From: Mesocentrotus franciscanus | Lineage: Eukaryota; Echinodermata; Echinoidea; Camarodonta; Strongylocentrotidae | Length of the DNA stretch: 64,000 nucleotides | Reading direction: 5' to 3' | Assembly: GCA_037976565.1 (NCBI GenBank) | Contig: CP137680.1 | Location: 1,091,252-1,155,251 of the forward strand | Shown: one piece after another, positions 46,501-57,480 of the stretch | Position numbering within the stretch: the stretch's first letter is position 1 | Layout of the letters: the number at the start of each line of letters is the position of its first letter | Made by a program: the position numbers and the translations under genes | Notes under the pieces: generated by a model | Told to the model about the DNA's origin: nothing | Database searches by the model: none | The model's input: the letters and a program-made list of their open reading frames with translations, nothing else

Positions 46501-48380
46501 GGCATTTGCGGTCTTAAACAAGAACTCAACTATCCCTTTAACCCATTTCCTCCTGGAACCAGATGACCCATGTATTAAAGCCTATGGCATTGAATGAATT
46601 CAGTTGTCAACGGGTTAGCCTATTCTGAGAATGTCATGTATTAGTATGTACATGTATGTACATGTACATGTATGTATTGTGAAGTTATTTTATGAAGATA
46701 TTCCATGCACACCTGAACCACCGATGATGAATTTTCATGCAATAGACTGAAATTAAATCTTCATCTGGTCCAATGACGGTATGTGCAACCATGTATCATG
46801 TCTTCCTGTTTCCTGGGTGGTGTTTGTCACATGTTTCCTGTTCTTAGGTTTGTTTATGTTCAAACAGTGACCCATAGAAGTTGTTTCATTTTATTTTTGC
46901 CATTGACATGTCCTGAACTGCCTGAGAGGGATTTCTATTTGTATGATATAGAGTAGAGGGAAAAAAAATGTGATAAAGATGGCAAAACTAGAATGTTATT
47001 GATGACATCATGTTTTTTGGGTTACATGGTAATATTCTGAATACTCTATGTACATGTAGTTGACTAATTGGATTTTACATAGCAAATCATTGGAATACTG
47101 CTAAGATGTGAAGTGGTTTTTGAAGTACTGCTTTTATACAAATATCTGCCTTGCTGGATGAGCATGTTAATGTGTTTTACTAAATCATGATGTCAGTCTT
47201 TCAAAGTTGCAATCTATCTAATCCTGTCCACAAAAATTGGAAATATGTTTCACTTTAGCATTACAAAGTAATACAATACAAACTACAAGGATTATGGTTT
47301 ACAGGTACTTCAAATTGAATTTAAGGTGTGAACTGCTAGCCACTTGTACATGTTCATTTACTCTGTCATTAGTTGTGAAGTAATTTTTACCCCTATGGTG
47401 AAGAGGTGGTAAGTTAATACCGGGTAGACGTAATTGGCACAATATTTGCCATGGCTGAATTTTATCTGAATTAATGAAATTCCTAGAAATAGGCATTGTT
47501 TGGAATACTGCCTACTCTTTTTAGAAAAATGTCTGAGCTGTACATTGAGATTACATCATTATTATAAATATATAACAAGGAATAAGACTACTGTAATGAG
47601 CTTTCCTATTATTCATCAAGACTTCAGTTAAGCCTCAAACTGAAGCCTCTTGAACTGCCCAACTTTGATCAAATGCAGCACAAGCTACAGTTTAAAAGAT
47701 AATGATCATTACAAAAAAAAAATCATATTTTACTTGTAAACGATTATGGGAATTCGCATTCTCAAATGATAGTGCAAAATTTGATTTGAAGGTTAAATCT
47801 TAATTGTTTCTGGTTTGTGTGTAAACAATTACTATTCAAACTATATACAAGCTAATCACTGTACTGATAATGTTGATCATTTAGGCTTTAAGTTGACTAG
47901 TTTGGTATCTTGTAGTACATATATTAATTGATTCTTTTGTTGTCTTGTGGACAATGAACACTTAAGTCTTTAGAGCGTTTCTCTTTGCTTGTATGCTGGT
48001 AATTTTGCTTGTAATAGAGAAATGGTAGAGCTACATTCACATTGTGCATGTGGTGTTCAACTGTTAAAATAATTCTTAGAAAAATCGTTTGTTTTAGGGT
48101 ATTGAAATGGCAACCAACAGTTTGTAAAAATTAAAGTTTTCTTGTGCCTACAAGTGAATCAGTACTAAAAAAAAGAAAGAGAGAAAGATATTGGTGAGCT
48201 CTATGAAAAGCATATGTTGTACAATTATGCAATATGTTCCCTTTTTTCCCTTTTTCCTCCATCTAAATTCATGCTTTTAAAAATGTCACGGGTTTTTTTG
48301 TATCAAATACTAACCAAAGATACTTAAATTGCCATTGTGATAGTCTGAATGTAACTATAACTCTAATGAGTTACTATTAA
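46501..48380. other. Intergenic DNA without recognised features
   Basis: AT-rich. Contains a short alternating TACATGTA cluster (46645-46675). No frames with domain character. Confidence 0.4.
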
Positions 48381-48536
48381 TTATGTGTATTAGTCAGGTC
48401 AATATACGGTAAAAAACACCCCAACCCCAAAAAAATTGCAACAAAAGGTTTGTCAACGGTTTCTAGTAGTATTTGACCTCAGGAATAACATACTAAAAGT
48501 ATACCAAAATCGAAGGTTCAGAAAGCTGTTATTTTC

Positions 48537-49085
48537 AAGATGGCGTCCAAGATGGCCGCCGATACCTAAAAATGACCATAAATCACTTATTATCCATCCT
48601 AGAGACATAATTTTGGTGTCTATCCCGTGATTTCGGGGGTCAGAGAATCCATTGAGACAAATAAGAATGGTGTGTGATGGTCTAGGAAACCCCAAAATCC
48701 AAGATGGCGTCCAAAATGGCCGCCATAACATAAAAATGGCCCTAAGTCACCTATTATCCATGCGAGAGACATAATTGGCATGATAATGCTATGGTTTTCG
48801 GGTCATAGAATCCATTAGGATAAGTTAGAACGTTAATCAGTGGTTCAGGAAACCCCAAAATCCAAGATGGCGTCCAAAATGGCCGCCATAACATAAAAAT
48901 GGCCATAAGTCACTTATTATCCATCCGAGAGACATAATTGGGGTGTCTATGCTATGGTTTGGGGGTCAAAGAATCCGTTAGGATAAGTTAGAACGTTAAG
49001 CAGTGGTTCAGGAAGCCACAAAATCCAATATGGCGTCCAAAGGGCCACAAAACCACTAAAATTTCTCAATAGAGGCGCACTTTAT
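48537..49085 (+). repeat. 163-bp subterminal repeats, left arm
   Basis: AAGATGGCGTCC (or AATATGGCGTCC) starts units at 48537, 48701, 48864 and 49027, a period of 163-164. Each of the first three also carries ATGGCCGCC and TTATTATCCATC. The CCAT/ATGG cores resemble YY1-type binding sites. Mirrored in the right arm at ~52240-52745. Confidence 0.9.
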
Positions 49086-49369
49086 GAAGAGGAAATGAAC
49101 TTATAATGTTTCTCTCTCACCATTATGGTGTCACCGACCCCCCCCCCCACCCCAGAAAAAGGGTCAATTCAACTATTTACAGGTCATTGTCAACACTGGG
49201 AGGGGGGGTGACAAAGACAAAGTGACAAAGAAAAAGTTAATATCAAGACACACATTTATAATACCCACCACACAATTACAAATGTTTAAAACCTCGTGTT
49301 GTTCATGTCATCTTATAGCGAATACACATGCAGATCTTCACGTTCCTTCATTTTGATGACGAATGTACT

Positions 49370-50310
49370 TTAGTAAGAAAAAATCATCTTCTGCTTCACT
49401 ATCAAGTGACTCGTTATATGGATTGTGGCATACATCAAGTTGGCAAGGTCCACACACACACACACTGTTACATGAAGTCCGTAACTTCTGCAGGTATAGC
49501 GAGTTGTGCTACAAGCAGTAGGCCTACAGAAGTTGCAGTGAATCAACTTAAGAAGATTACTAGGTGCAGCCTCCGTATTTGACATCAGTGGAACCAGGTG
49601 ATTGTCCTCTAATTTCCAGCCCCAGCCTGTGACGTCCATGTCTTCTTCGCTCTCCATCCATGGGGAGGGGGCTACTCACATATTAAGACATATGGGGTGT
49701 GCCGCTCTAATGGGTCACTTTTGAACAAAAATATCCCAAAACATGGGTCCGTGTTTTCAAAATTTCAAAAATTTTCGGGTCACGAAAATTGTGAAAAATG
49801 AGCTAGGGTTTTCGAGACTTGAGCGGCACACCCTGGCCAAACCAAATCTGAGTACCCCCTGGGTTTGGTAGTATGTTCTGAGGGAGTGAATTTGGAGGAG
49901 GCTGGCGTAGCAGGAAGTTGCATTGTCAATTTTCTTGACGAACAAGTTGTATCGTAATAATGCAAGTGAGTCATTACAGCGGCAACCAAACATGAAAGAC
50001 ATTGCTTTGATACCAAGTTCCTCTATGAGTTCCTTTGGCTGATGGGAAGAAGGAAAGCACTAGCCCAGGATTCTTAAGTAGGGCTGTATTTCACAAGCTA
50101 CTGGAAGACTGCTTTCTTTCCGATTCCGAATATACTGGACGTCGAATCGCAACCAGTGTAGGCATGTCGAAAAAGTAGTTGTGAGCATAGATCTTTACCC
50201 CCGATTCCGAATATACTGGACGTCGAATCGCAACCAGTGTAGGCATGTCGAAAAAGTAGTTGTGAGCATAGATCTTTACCCAGGTCAACTTTAAACTGCT
50301 CAATATACAC
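49370..50310 (-). pseudogene. C-terminal half of FEN/PIN-like, Cys-rich family (left copy)
   Basis: The minus strand reads HAYTGCDSTSSIFGIGKK (~50220), then a disrupted helix-rich part, then WGWK (~49625) and a cysteine-rich end (IHCNFC...ACS...YTC). GCD...GIGKK resembles the helix-hairpin/H3TH motif of FEN1/XPG-type 5' nucleases. The Cys-rich tail resembles CXC domains and has lost several cysteines relative to the right copy. Frames break at least twice. I recognise this only as an uncharacterised multicopy invertebrate family; the nuclease link is inference. Confidence 0.6.
50121..50282 (-). repeat. 81-bp tandem duplication within the nuclease-like motif
   Basis: CGATTCCGAATATACTGGAC starts copies at 50121 and 50202. 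The 27-residue duplication repeats TGCDSTSSIFGIG in frame. It is absent from the right arm. Confidence 0.9.
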
Positions 50311-50447
50311 TTTGGGAGCCTTGGCTGCATTGTCAGACTTCCGAAGTATATAGTACCCTGCTATCTACATCCGCGTAATGCAAGAGTAATACCAATATGT
50401 CAGTCGGCCTTCTCAAATCAGGGTAGTTGACTGACGACGAGAAGAAT

Positions 50448-50738
50448 TCACTGCAGCTTTAGCAATATGTACATCTGCATTCCCGGATACATTGATACGG
50501 TGCAATTACTCTTCCTCATTTCCTCACTAATGAGATTTATGGGTCCCTGCTTATTGCAGTCTCTTGATAAAAACTCATCCTTCTTGCCTGAGAATACTGT
50601 GTCTGCATGGAATCTGACAACTGGATGGGCATTCTGCCCACGTCGCTGGTGTGTATTATCATTAATTGACGGCCCTCCACCATAGCCGTCAAAAAATACA
50701 TTTGCAGAACCATATAGTGGGGGTGGTGAAATCAGCAT
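50448..50738 (-). pseudogene. FEN/PIN-like family, N-terminal nuclease-like region
   Basis: The minus strand reads FFDGYGGGPSINDNTHQRRG, then DTVFSGKKDEFLSRD, NK..INLI. An aspartate after hydrophobic residues followed by K..H.RR recalls the VFDG..P..K..E..RR start of FEN1-like nucleases. The segment that should hold a second acidic cluster reads GMQMYIL, so catalytic acids appear lost. Confidence 0.55.
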
Positions 50739-50827
50739 ATGATCGTGCTATTCTCCTATAGATGTTTCCTGTCTTCCATGGTATCCGATGCACCAAGGAA
50801 CCACCATCAAGGACATACTGTTCTGTG

Positions 50828-51022
50828 TTATTTCACGGCTTCACTCGACACTTTACTTGCATGATCGGTTATAGCATGAGCTAGCTGAGGCTTATCAGCC
50901 TTCCGAAAGACATTCCTAGCCTCGAAAAGTGAAGGTGGGAACGGACTGAGCTCATAGGTCATCACCTCTGCTACTTCAAGTCCCATGGTTTTTAAAACTA
51001 CCAGGAACCGTTGAAACAGCAA
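50828..51022 (-). pseudogene. FEN/PIN-like family, upstream helical region
   Basis: The minus strand contains EVMTYELSPFPPSLFEARNV followed by FRKADKPQLAHAI. I recall this phrase as typical of the same multicopy family, upstream of the nuclease-like region. The order on the minus strand (51022, 50738, 50310, 49657) is therefore collinear with one protein. Confidence 0.5.
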
Positions 51023-51087
51023 AGCAGCATTTATGGTTTGTTCAGGTACAATTTTACTTTCAAAATCTCTCCCAGAGTCGTATAGCT

Positions 51088-51945
51088 TTGTCTTTCCTTT
51101 TAAACGAGACTGTAAAAACAGCGTATTGGAGGGCCGCTGAGCTAATCATCGATGTACCCCAGAATAGCCCACTGAAAGAAATTGACTTGCGCTTAGGTTG
51201 CTTCCAGACCTTCATGATTATGCTGGAAGCAATCGGTACCCTGATGAAAGGAACTGGACTTCGCAAAATCCTTGGAACAGATAGCAGGGAACTATACTTC
51301 CACTTTTACAATGCAGCCAAGGCTCGAAGGTGTAGAACTGTAAGCAGTTGAAAGTGGACCTGGGTACGGGATCTATGCTCACAACTACTTTTTCTGGATG
51401 CCTGCACCGATTGCGATTCGACTTCCCGGATATTCGAATCGAAAGAAAGCAGTCTTTCAGAAGCTTGTGAAATGCAACCTCACTTTGAAATCCTATGCTA
51501 GTACTTTCCTTCTACTCACTTGCATCATTACGATACAACTTGTTCGTCAAGAAAATTCCCAATGCGACTCCCCCGTACGCCAGCCTCTACCAAATTCCAC
51601 TCCCTCAAAACATACTAGCAAGTAATGGCATGGATTGAGAGTGAATTAGAAGACATGGACGTCACAGACTGGGGCTGGAAAGTAGAGAAAATTCTCCTGG
51701 TTCCAGTGATGTTGAATTCGAAGGCTGCACCTAGTAATCTTCTTGGGTTGATTCATTGCAACTGCTGTACTGCTTGTAGCACACCTCGTTGTACCTGCAG
51801 AGGTTACGGACTACCATGTAATAGTGTGTGTGGACCTTACCAACTTGATGTATGCCACAATCCATATAATGAGTCACTTGATAGTGAAGCAGAAGATGAT
51901 TTTTCCTTACTAAAGTACATTCCTCATCAAAATGAAGGAACGTGA
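51088..51945 (+). pseudogene. FEN/PIN-like, Cys-rich family (right copy, divergent)
   Basis: The plus strand reads LGCFQTFMIMLEAIGTLMKG (~51190-51250). After frame breaks comes a D.CDSTSRIF segment (~51400), then an open 106-codon frame at 51625-51945 with WGWK, APSNLLGLIHCNCC, ACSTPRCTCRGYGLPC and CGPYQLDVCHN, a well-preserved cysteine-rich tail. It runs opposite to the left copy, so the two are head to head. Confidence 0.6.
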
Positions 51946-52239
51946 AGATCTGCATGTGTATTCGCTATAAGATGACATGAACAACACGAGGTTTTAAACA
52001 TTTGTAATTGTGTGGTGGGTATTATAAATGTGTGTCTAGATATTAACTTTTTCTTTGTCACTTTGTCTTGTCACCCCCTACCCTCCCCAGTGTTGACAAA
52101 GACCTGTAAACAGTTGAATTGACCCTTTTTCTGGGGGGGGGTCGGTGACACCATAAGGGTCAAAGAGAAAAACTTTATAAGTTCATTTCCTCTTCATAAA
52201 GTGCGCCATCTATTGAGAAATCTTAGTGGTTTTGTGGCC

Positions 52240-52745
52240 CTTTGGACGCCATATTGGATTTTGTGGCTTCCTGAACCACTGCTTAACGTTCTAACTTATC
52301 CTAACGGATTCTTTGACCCCAAAACCATAGCATAGACACCCCAATTATGTCTCTCGAATGGATAATAAGTGACTTATGGCCAGTTTTATGTTATGGCGGC
52401 CATTTTGGACGCCATCTTGGATTTTGGGGTTTCCTGAACCGCTGCTTAACGTTCTAACTTATCCTAATGGATTCTATGACCCCGAAAACCATAGCATTAT
52501 CACGCCAATTATGTCTCTCGCATGGACAATAGGTGACTTATGGCCATTTTTATGTTATGGCGGCCATTTTGGACGCCATCTTGATTTTGGGGTTTCCTAG
52601 ACCATCACACACCATTCTTATTTGTCTCAATGGATTCTCTGACCCCGAAACCATGGGATAGACACCAAAATTGTGTCTCTATGATGGAAAATAAGTGATT
52701 TATGGTCATTTTTAGGTATCGGCGGCCATCTTGGACGCCATCTTG
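52240..52745 (-). repeat. 163-bp subterminal repeats, right arm
   Basis: Inverted counterpart of 48537-49085: ATTTTGGACGCCATCTTGG and variants recur with the same ~163-bp spacing. Confidence 0.88.
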
Positions 52746-53082
52746 AAAATAACAGCTTTCTGAACCTTCGATTTTGGTATACTTTTAGTATGTTATTCCT
52801 GAGGTCGAATACTACTAGAAACCGTTGAAAAACCTTTTGTTGCAATTTTTTTGGGGTCAAACCATATCTTGACCTGACTATATGTGTGCGCGCTTGATTG
52901 TATTGTAGAAACGCAGATATTGTGAATGTGAAACACAACGCTGAGTGAACAAGTATCTTTGACAAAGAATCTTAGAAACCTATCTTGTGTCAAAATCTTT
53001 CACTTAATTTCCATGATTATTTTTCTTAGTGTTATCCATTGTTATCTGTATTTTCTTATTGTTCTAAATGTAATTTTGTTAA

Positions 53083-53443
53083 AGCCCCTCTAAAGTGTTG
53101 GGAGCCCCGAATTCACTGAAAAATTGGATGGCAAAATTTCACTCAAATTGTGTAATGATGTGAAAGAGGATGTCATTTAACACTCAACTCTGCAAGGATT
53201 TTTTTTGTTAAATGTGTTTGAAGACGAATATTGATGAAAGAATACAAAATGTGGGTTTTGTGTTGTACGCGGAAAACCTAAATTTTGTATTCTTTCATCA
53301 ATATTTGTCTTCAAACACATTTATTCTGAAAATCCTTGCAGAAGTCAGTGTTAAATTTCATCCTCTTTCGATTCATTATACAATTGAAGTGAATTTTTGC
53401 CATCAAATTTTGTTGGGCTAGCTCCCAACACTTTAGAGAGGCT
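53083..53443. mobile_element. Hairpin MITE flanked by TTAA
   Basis: The ends AAGCCCCTCTAAAGTGTTGG and its near-complement CCAACACTTTAGAGAGGCTT enclose two arms that pair almost throughout (TTGATGAAAGAATACAAAAT against ATTTTGTATTCTTTCATCAA at the centre). TTAA at 53079-53082 and 53444-53447 suggests a piggyBac-type target duplication. A half-copy lies at 7733-7925. Confidence 0.78.
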
Positions 53444-53447
53444 TTAA

Positions 53448-54925
53448 CTGTTTGTTATGTACATATTACGTTAGCTGCCTTTAGCATTCCTTTGGATAGA
53501 TATTAGCGCATAAGAAATGTTGCTGTTGCTATATTATTAAGAATTTGTAACATTTTAAAAATACAAAAAATCCTTGTATTTTTTGTAATGCATGTAGTAC
53601 AGAATTTATTAATTTCTATCTTCAAATTTGCTATGAACAGGGTAGGAAGAATAGTGATGTTAATTAACAGAGAAATTGGTTTGTATTCTTAAATGTGGAC
53701 TACAAAACATCTTTGTTAAATTTGGTGTAACTTAGTATGTTGATTTATGGAATGCCATGTGTCAAGCTTTTTGTATATACCAAGTAGTTATTCTGCATAA
53801 GAATTAATCATTAGAATGGATACAGTCATGAAATGACTTTGCATTCCATGAATCAGTTGCCTAAACCACAGCACGCTTATAAATACTGGCCTATGTAGCT
53901 TATATATTGCCCTGGGTAATACCCTTATCAGTAATATTCCTTTTTACATTATAAATGATACTACATGAATATAATTATGTACATACTACTGATTTCAGAT
54001 ATATCTTGCCAATGTTAATATCCAATGAAAGAGGAACATACTATACACTCAAATACATTTAATCATGAACAATGCTCTGATCCGTGTTCTATGTGATCAT
54101 GTTCTAACATTGGAAATGTAGACAATTTGGAGGCAGTACATGAATGTGTGAAATAACCCGAGATATTGGTGCGTAATATGGTTATTGAAGCCGATTAGAA
54201 ATGTGATATTATAATGATCAGGTTAATTATCTTCCCATCATGCAAACAAGGTGCTCCGATATTTGCTCCAATGAAATTTGATCCAGGCATTATTTTTACA
54301 AGATATAGGTCTAAATGAGGAGGATGCTTGAGACATGAAGAAGCGGAGGGATAGAGGGAGTATCATAATGGTGTGAAAGTCAGGAAACCCTTGTGAAAGG
54401 GAAAATGCTGACTTTAATAAATGATGATAGGGTTAGAATGAGGGATGCAATTGTGTTTTAGGTTTGTTTTGGTTTAGGATACAGTGTTTGAGACTTGTGG
54501 AATACTAGCATGATCGCCAATGTCGATAGATATGGCACCTAGACGGGAGGGGTCCGGGGCGTAGGTGATTGTGTTTGATGAAGGGCTGAAGTTAGGGTTT
54601 TGGTTGGTGTTGGTAATATACCGTGGAGCTAATGTCACCAGAGCATGTGTCATACAATCATAAATAGATATTTATTAGAAGATGACATTAAATTTTATGA
54701 TTTATGGTACTGAAATACATTCAAATGAAACTTGGTAAATACATTCTTATTTTATCTTCTATCACTGAAAACAGCTTTGTGCAAAATATCAATACATAAC
54801 ATGTGTGTCAAAATTTCCTCTTTTTTATAGCTAATACACAAGCTAGTTATGGTCATTTGAAACCACTTTCTGTCCATTACTTGGCCATTATACAGTTGAA
54901 TATTTTTCATCATTAGCAGAACTCA
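53448..54925. other. Intergenic DNA, no recognised features
   Basis: No coding frames of note and no clear repeats. Confidence 0.4.
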
Positions 54926-55048
54926 AGGGACCAGTTTCTCAAAACCATCACGAGTCTAAGTTCGTGGACATCTCATAGAAACGCATGTTAATTCTCTTTC
55001 AATGAGATGTCCAAGAAGTTGGACTTTGTTTTGTGAAACAGCCCCCAG
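54926..55048. repeat. Small MITE (~120 bp)
   Basis: GGGACCAGTTTCTCAAAAC is mirrored by GTTTTGTGAAACAGCCCC, and inside TGGACATCTCAT is mirrored by ATGAGATGTCCA. The ends are like those of the element at 18635. Confidence 0.6.
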
Positions 55049-55498
55049 ATTACCTGCCTTACACTGACAGGTAAGACAATGTATGATGAAGGTTTGGGTT
55101 GATCATTTGCCTGGCTTTTGTGAAAAGGTATAGCTATATTAGATAACCACCAAGCTTTTCTAATCATATATTGTACTTGGAAAGAATGCTGTTTAATATG
55201 ATGAATAGGTTAATGTGTTTTATTTTTTTACATTTGTGAATGATACTACTATATAATTATAAAGATTTGAAATTCAACTGAGTTGATATACTGCAGATTA
55301 ATTGATATTGTGATATCATATTATACATGGCTGTAAAACTTTGGTGACGGTATTAAAAATGATTATCCATACATTTGCTAATTATGTCCTCACATGGTCT
55401 TTCCTCCACCTTCAGGCTTTATCACATAATGGCACATGCAGTAATCCGCTGTCATTAATTGTGTACTAAATAAATAGCAAGTGGGGATAAAAAGTAGC
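55049..55498. other. Intergenic DNA, no recognised features
   Basis: AT-rich sequence with no gene or repeat recognised. Confidence 0.35.
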
Positions 55499-55685
55499 TG
55501 TGTGCAACAAAGGTCTGATTCGCACTCAGTTTTCTGTGTGCAACAAAGGTCTGATTCACACTCAGTTTTCTGTGTGCAACAAAGGTCTGATTCACACTCA
55601 GTTTTCTGTGTGCAACAAAGGTCTGTTTCGCACTCAGTTTTCTGTGTGCAACAAAGGTCTGATTCGCACTCAGTTTTCTGTGTGT
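55499..55685 (+). repeat. 36-bp minisatellite, 5 units
   Basis: Five units of TGTGTGCAACAAAGGTCTGA plus TTCGCACTCAGTTTTC, with only C/A and A/T variants. As 36 is a multiple of three, two plus frames stay open with 12-residue repeats; I do not regard them as coding. Confidence 0.95.
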
Positions 55686-56900
55686 TATCTCTGCTTTATA
55701 AACCCCTACAGTAAACCACAGTGCCGGCCGGGTTTACCATGGCATATGTGAACACAGGCCTTTACAGTTACATGCAATCTTAAATGGAGTGGAAAAAGAT
55801 GAGAGATAGCGGGGAGAGAAAGAGGTTTGGGAGAGAGTGCAAGCAAGCATTGGAAAGAGTGTAAGGAAAAAAAAAGAGAAGAGTTTTGAAACATACAGTT
55901 ATTTGATGTGTTTTTTAAATGGTTAAATAGGACAGTCGGGGTATATATACTAACAATTTCAATACATCATGTAATTTTATTCCAAAATATTTACAAACAA
56001 AGTGTACAGGTAAAATACATTAACCTTTGGTCAACATGAACTGGGTGGTCCCTATATTAAAGGAAATTTAACCTTAGTAGTTTATACTACTCTAAAAGAA
56101 ACCAGAACAATCAGAGAGGCACATTTGTAAAAGTTTGAACAAAATCGGACAAAAAATGAGAAAGTTATGTTTTCTTTGAAAGTTGTAATCACTAGGCATA
56201 TGAGCACTTCAGATTGGCTGAATCAGCAGTGAATCTCTTAGTTTTACATTTTCATATTGTAAATGAAATTGTTTCAAGTGTTGGATGGCCTTTTAAGCCT
56301 ATGGACATTTGAGAATTCAGCAGGTAACTGGTTACTTGTTAGTTCATAGATTTTGTACATCGCCAAGCAGAGTGATTACATTGATCAAAACAGTTATAGT
56401 TTGGTAATTCAATCTTAATGCCTCTCAGAAAACTAAACAAATATATGAAGTTGATGGAATGCAACAAGATGGAATGTTCACGATTAGAATAATTTATATC
56501 AACAGTCATTACTGTTTGCACCACATATGAGAAACAACACAGTGTTTTACTTAGACTAAGATAACAGTACCATGCATTCCCACTTCTTTGTATTCCACTT
56601 TCAAATCCAGATATCAAGTTTTCACTATAGCAAGGTTATCTCAGTGTTAACAAGGTTTTACTGTATTGCGTTATGAGAAATATTTCTGTTACTAAGCAAT
56701 GTCATTTCTTGTTCCAAAAAATAAAGTGAAAACAAAATCAGTCAAATATTAAGAGTCAGAAATGGAGATGTTGTATGATCATATTCATATTGGCTGCAAC
56801 AAAAGAAATTGTCCCCGACCCTACCCATTTGCCTCGCCCATATGGCAAGAAATTTAAATTTAACAAAGTTGAAATGTTGAAATGAAATTACAGATTATTA
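55686..56900 (-). other. Probable 3' UTR / downstream region of the nocturnin-like gene
   Basis: No repeats or frames of note. On the minus strand a possible AATAAA lies near 55976 (TTTATT on plus). The 3' end of the transcript is otherwise unknown. Confidence 0.3.
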
Positions 56901-57158
56901 TCATCTTTCATTGGTCTTAAAGTCATACCTAGCCAAGATGGGCAAATGATCTGAAGGAAAAAGTTCATTAGGGCAAGCATGGAAAGGTTTTATCAAATCT
57001 TTGTTAATCATCTGTAAGATTCCAAGGACAGAGAGGGCGCTAGAGTTAAACCATTGATAATCCAAAGTGACTTCACAGTACAGATCCATGTTTGGTATCT
57101 TTGGCGGCCACTCAGATCCATCGTAGTCATCATAGTTTGTAAATGGTACTTCATGTCC
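56901..57158 (-). CDS. Last exon of an EEP-family (nocturnin-like) gene
   Basis: Minus-strand acceptor CTCACAATACAG|GGACAT at 57158/57159, then 85 codons to a stop at 56901-56903. Motifs TLDYQWFNSSAL (~residues 31-42 of the exon) and FPSDHLPILARYDF near the end are the C-terminal signature of the endonuclease/exonuclease/phosphatase fold. The Asp-His of SDH is the catalytic pair. The TLDY...SAL...FPSDHL spacing is closest in my memory to nocturnin, a CCR4-type enzyme acting on NADPH or poly(A). Angel, PDE12 or CCR4 relatives are alternatives. Upstream exons were not found, so the preceding intron probably runs past the right edge. The gene converges on the SCARB2-like gene. Confidence 0.72.
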   Translation of the reverse strand, partial: GHEVPFTNYDDYDGSEWPPKIPNMDLYCEVTLDYQWFNSSALSVLGILQMINKDLIKPFHACPNELFPSDHLPILARYDFKTNER

Positions 57159-57237
57159 CTGTATTGTGAGAAAAGAAAGCAAGATACAGAAATAGTATTC
57201 CAACCTAATAATAGTCAAATAATAACAGTCACATTTG

Positions 57238-57480
57238 TAAATTTAATTCAATTTTATTGGTCCAAAAGGAAATTTGTTGCGTTATAATGCAATATTCACA
57301 GAGAAAAATAAATAAAATGTACCTGTACATGTGACATGATACATACAACATAAAACGAGTATATAGAGAGAATAAACATATAGCACTTTAACATTCACAT
57401 TATATAGATATTTTCTCTGAATTTACATTATATTCAATATTTGTGGATATATCCAGAGTGTATTACCAAAACAATATAAC
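57238..57480 (-). mobile_element. CR1-like 3' end (intron of the nocturnin-like gene)
   Basis: TTTAATTCAATTTTATTGGTCC followed by AAAAGGAAATTTGTTGCG is the inverse of a 3' UTR ending CCAATAAAATTGAATTAAA. Short microrepeat tail, no coding part. Confidence 0.45.

Larger units (their letters stand above)
48389..52880. mobile_element. 4.5-kb giant-TIR element with FEN-like gene remnants
   Basis: Begins TAGTCAGGTC at 48391 and ends with its complement GACCTGACTA at 52880. TATGTGT flanks both ends (48382-48388, 52881-52887; the 8th base differs A/G), a likely 7-8-bp target duplication. The left arm (to ~50290) and right arm (from ~51365) are inverted copies with scattered differences, so this is not a simple assembly fold. 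The outer ~650 bases of each arm are 163-bp direct repeats. The inner arms encode the C-terminal half of a protein family, and the ~1.1-kb centre encodes its N-terminal and middle parts on opposite strands. No known transposase was recognised. Confidence 0.8.

Noticed and set aside
48436..48630. 64-codon plus frame (mirrored at 52627-52965 minus) as a small conserved gene
   Set aside because: Conservation between the two is due to the inverted arms; the frame lies in the 163-bp non-coding repeats.
55481..55751. Repeat protein with 12-residue units
   Set aside because: The 36-bp minisatellite explains it; no conserved start, splice sites or homology seen.
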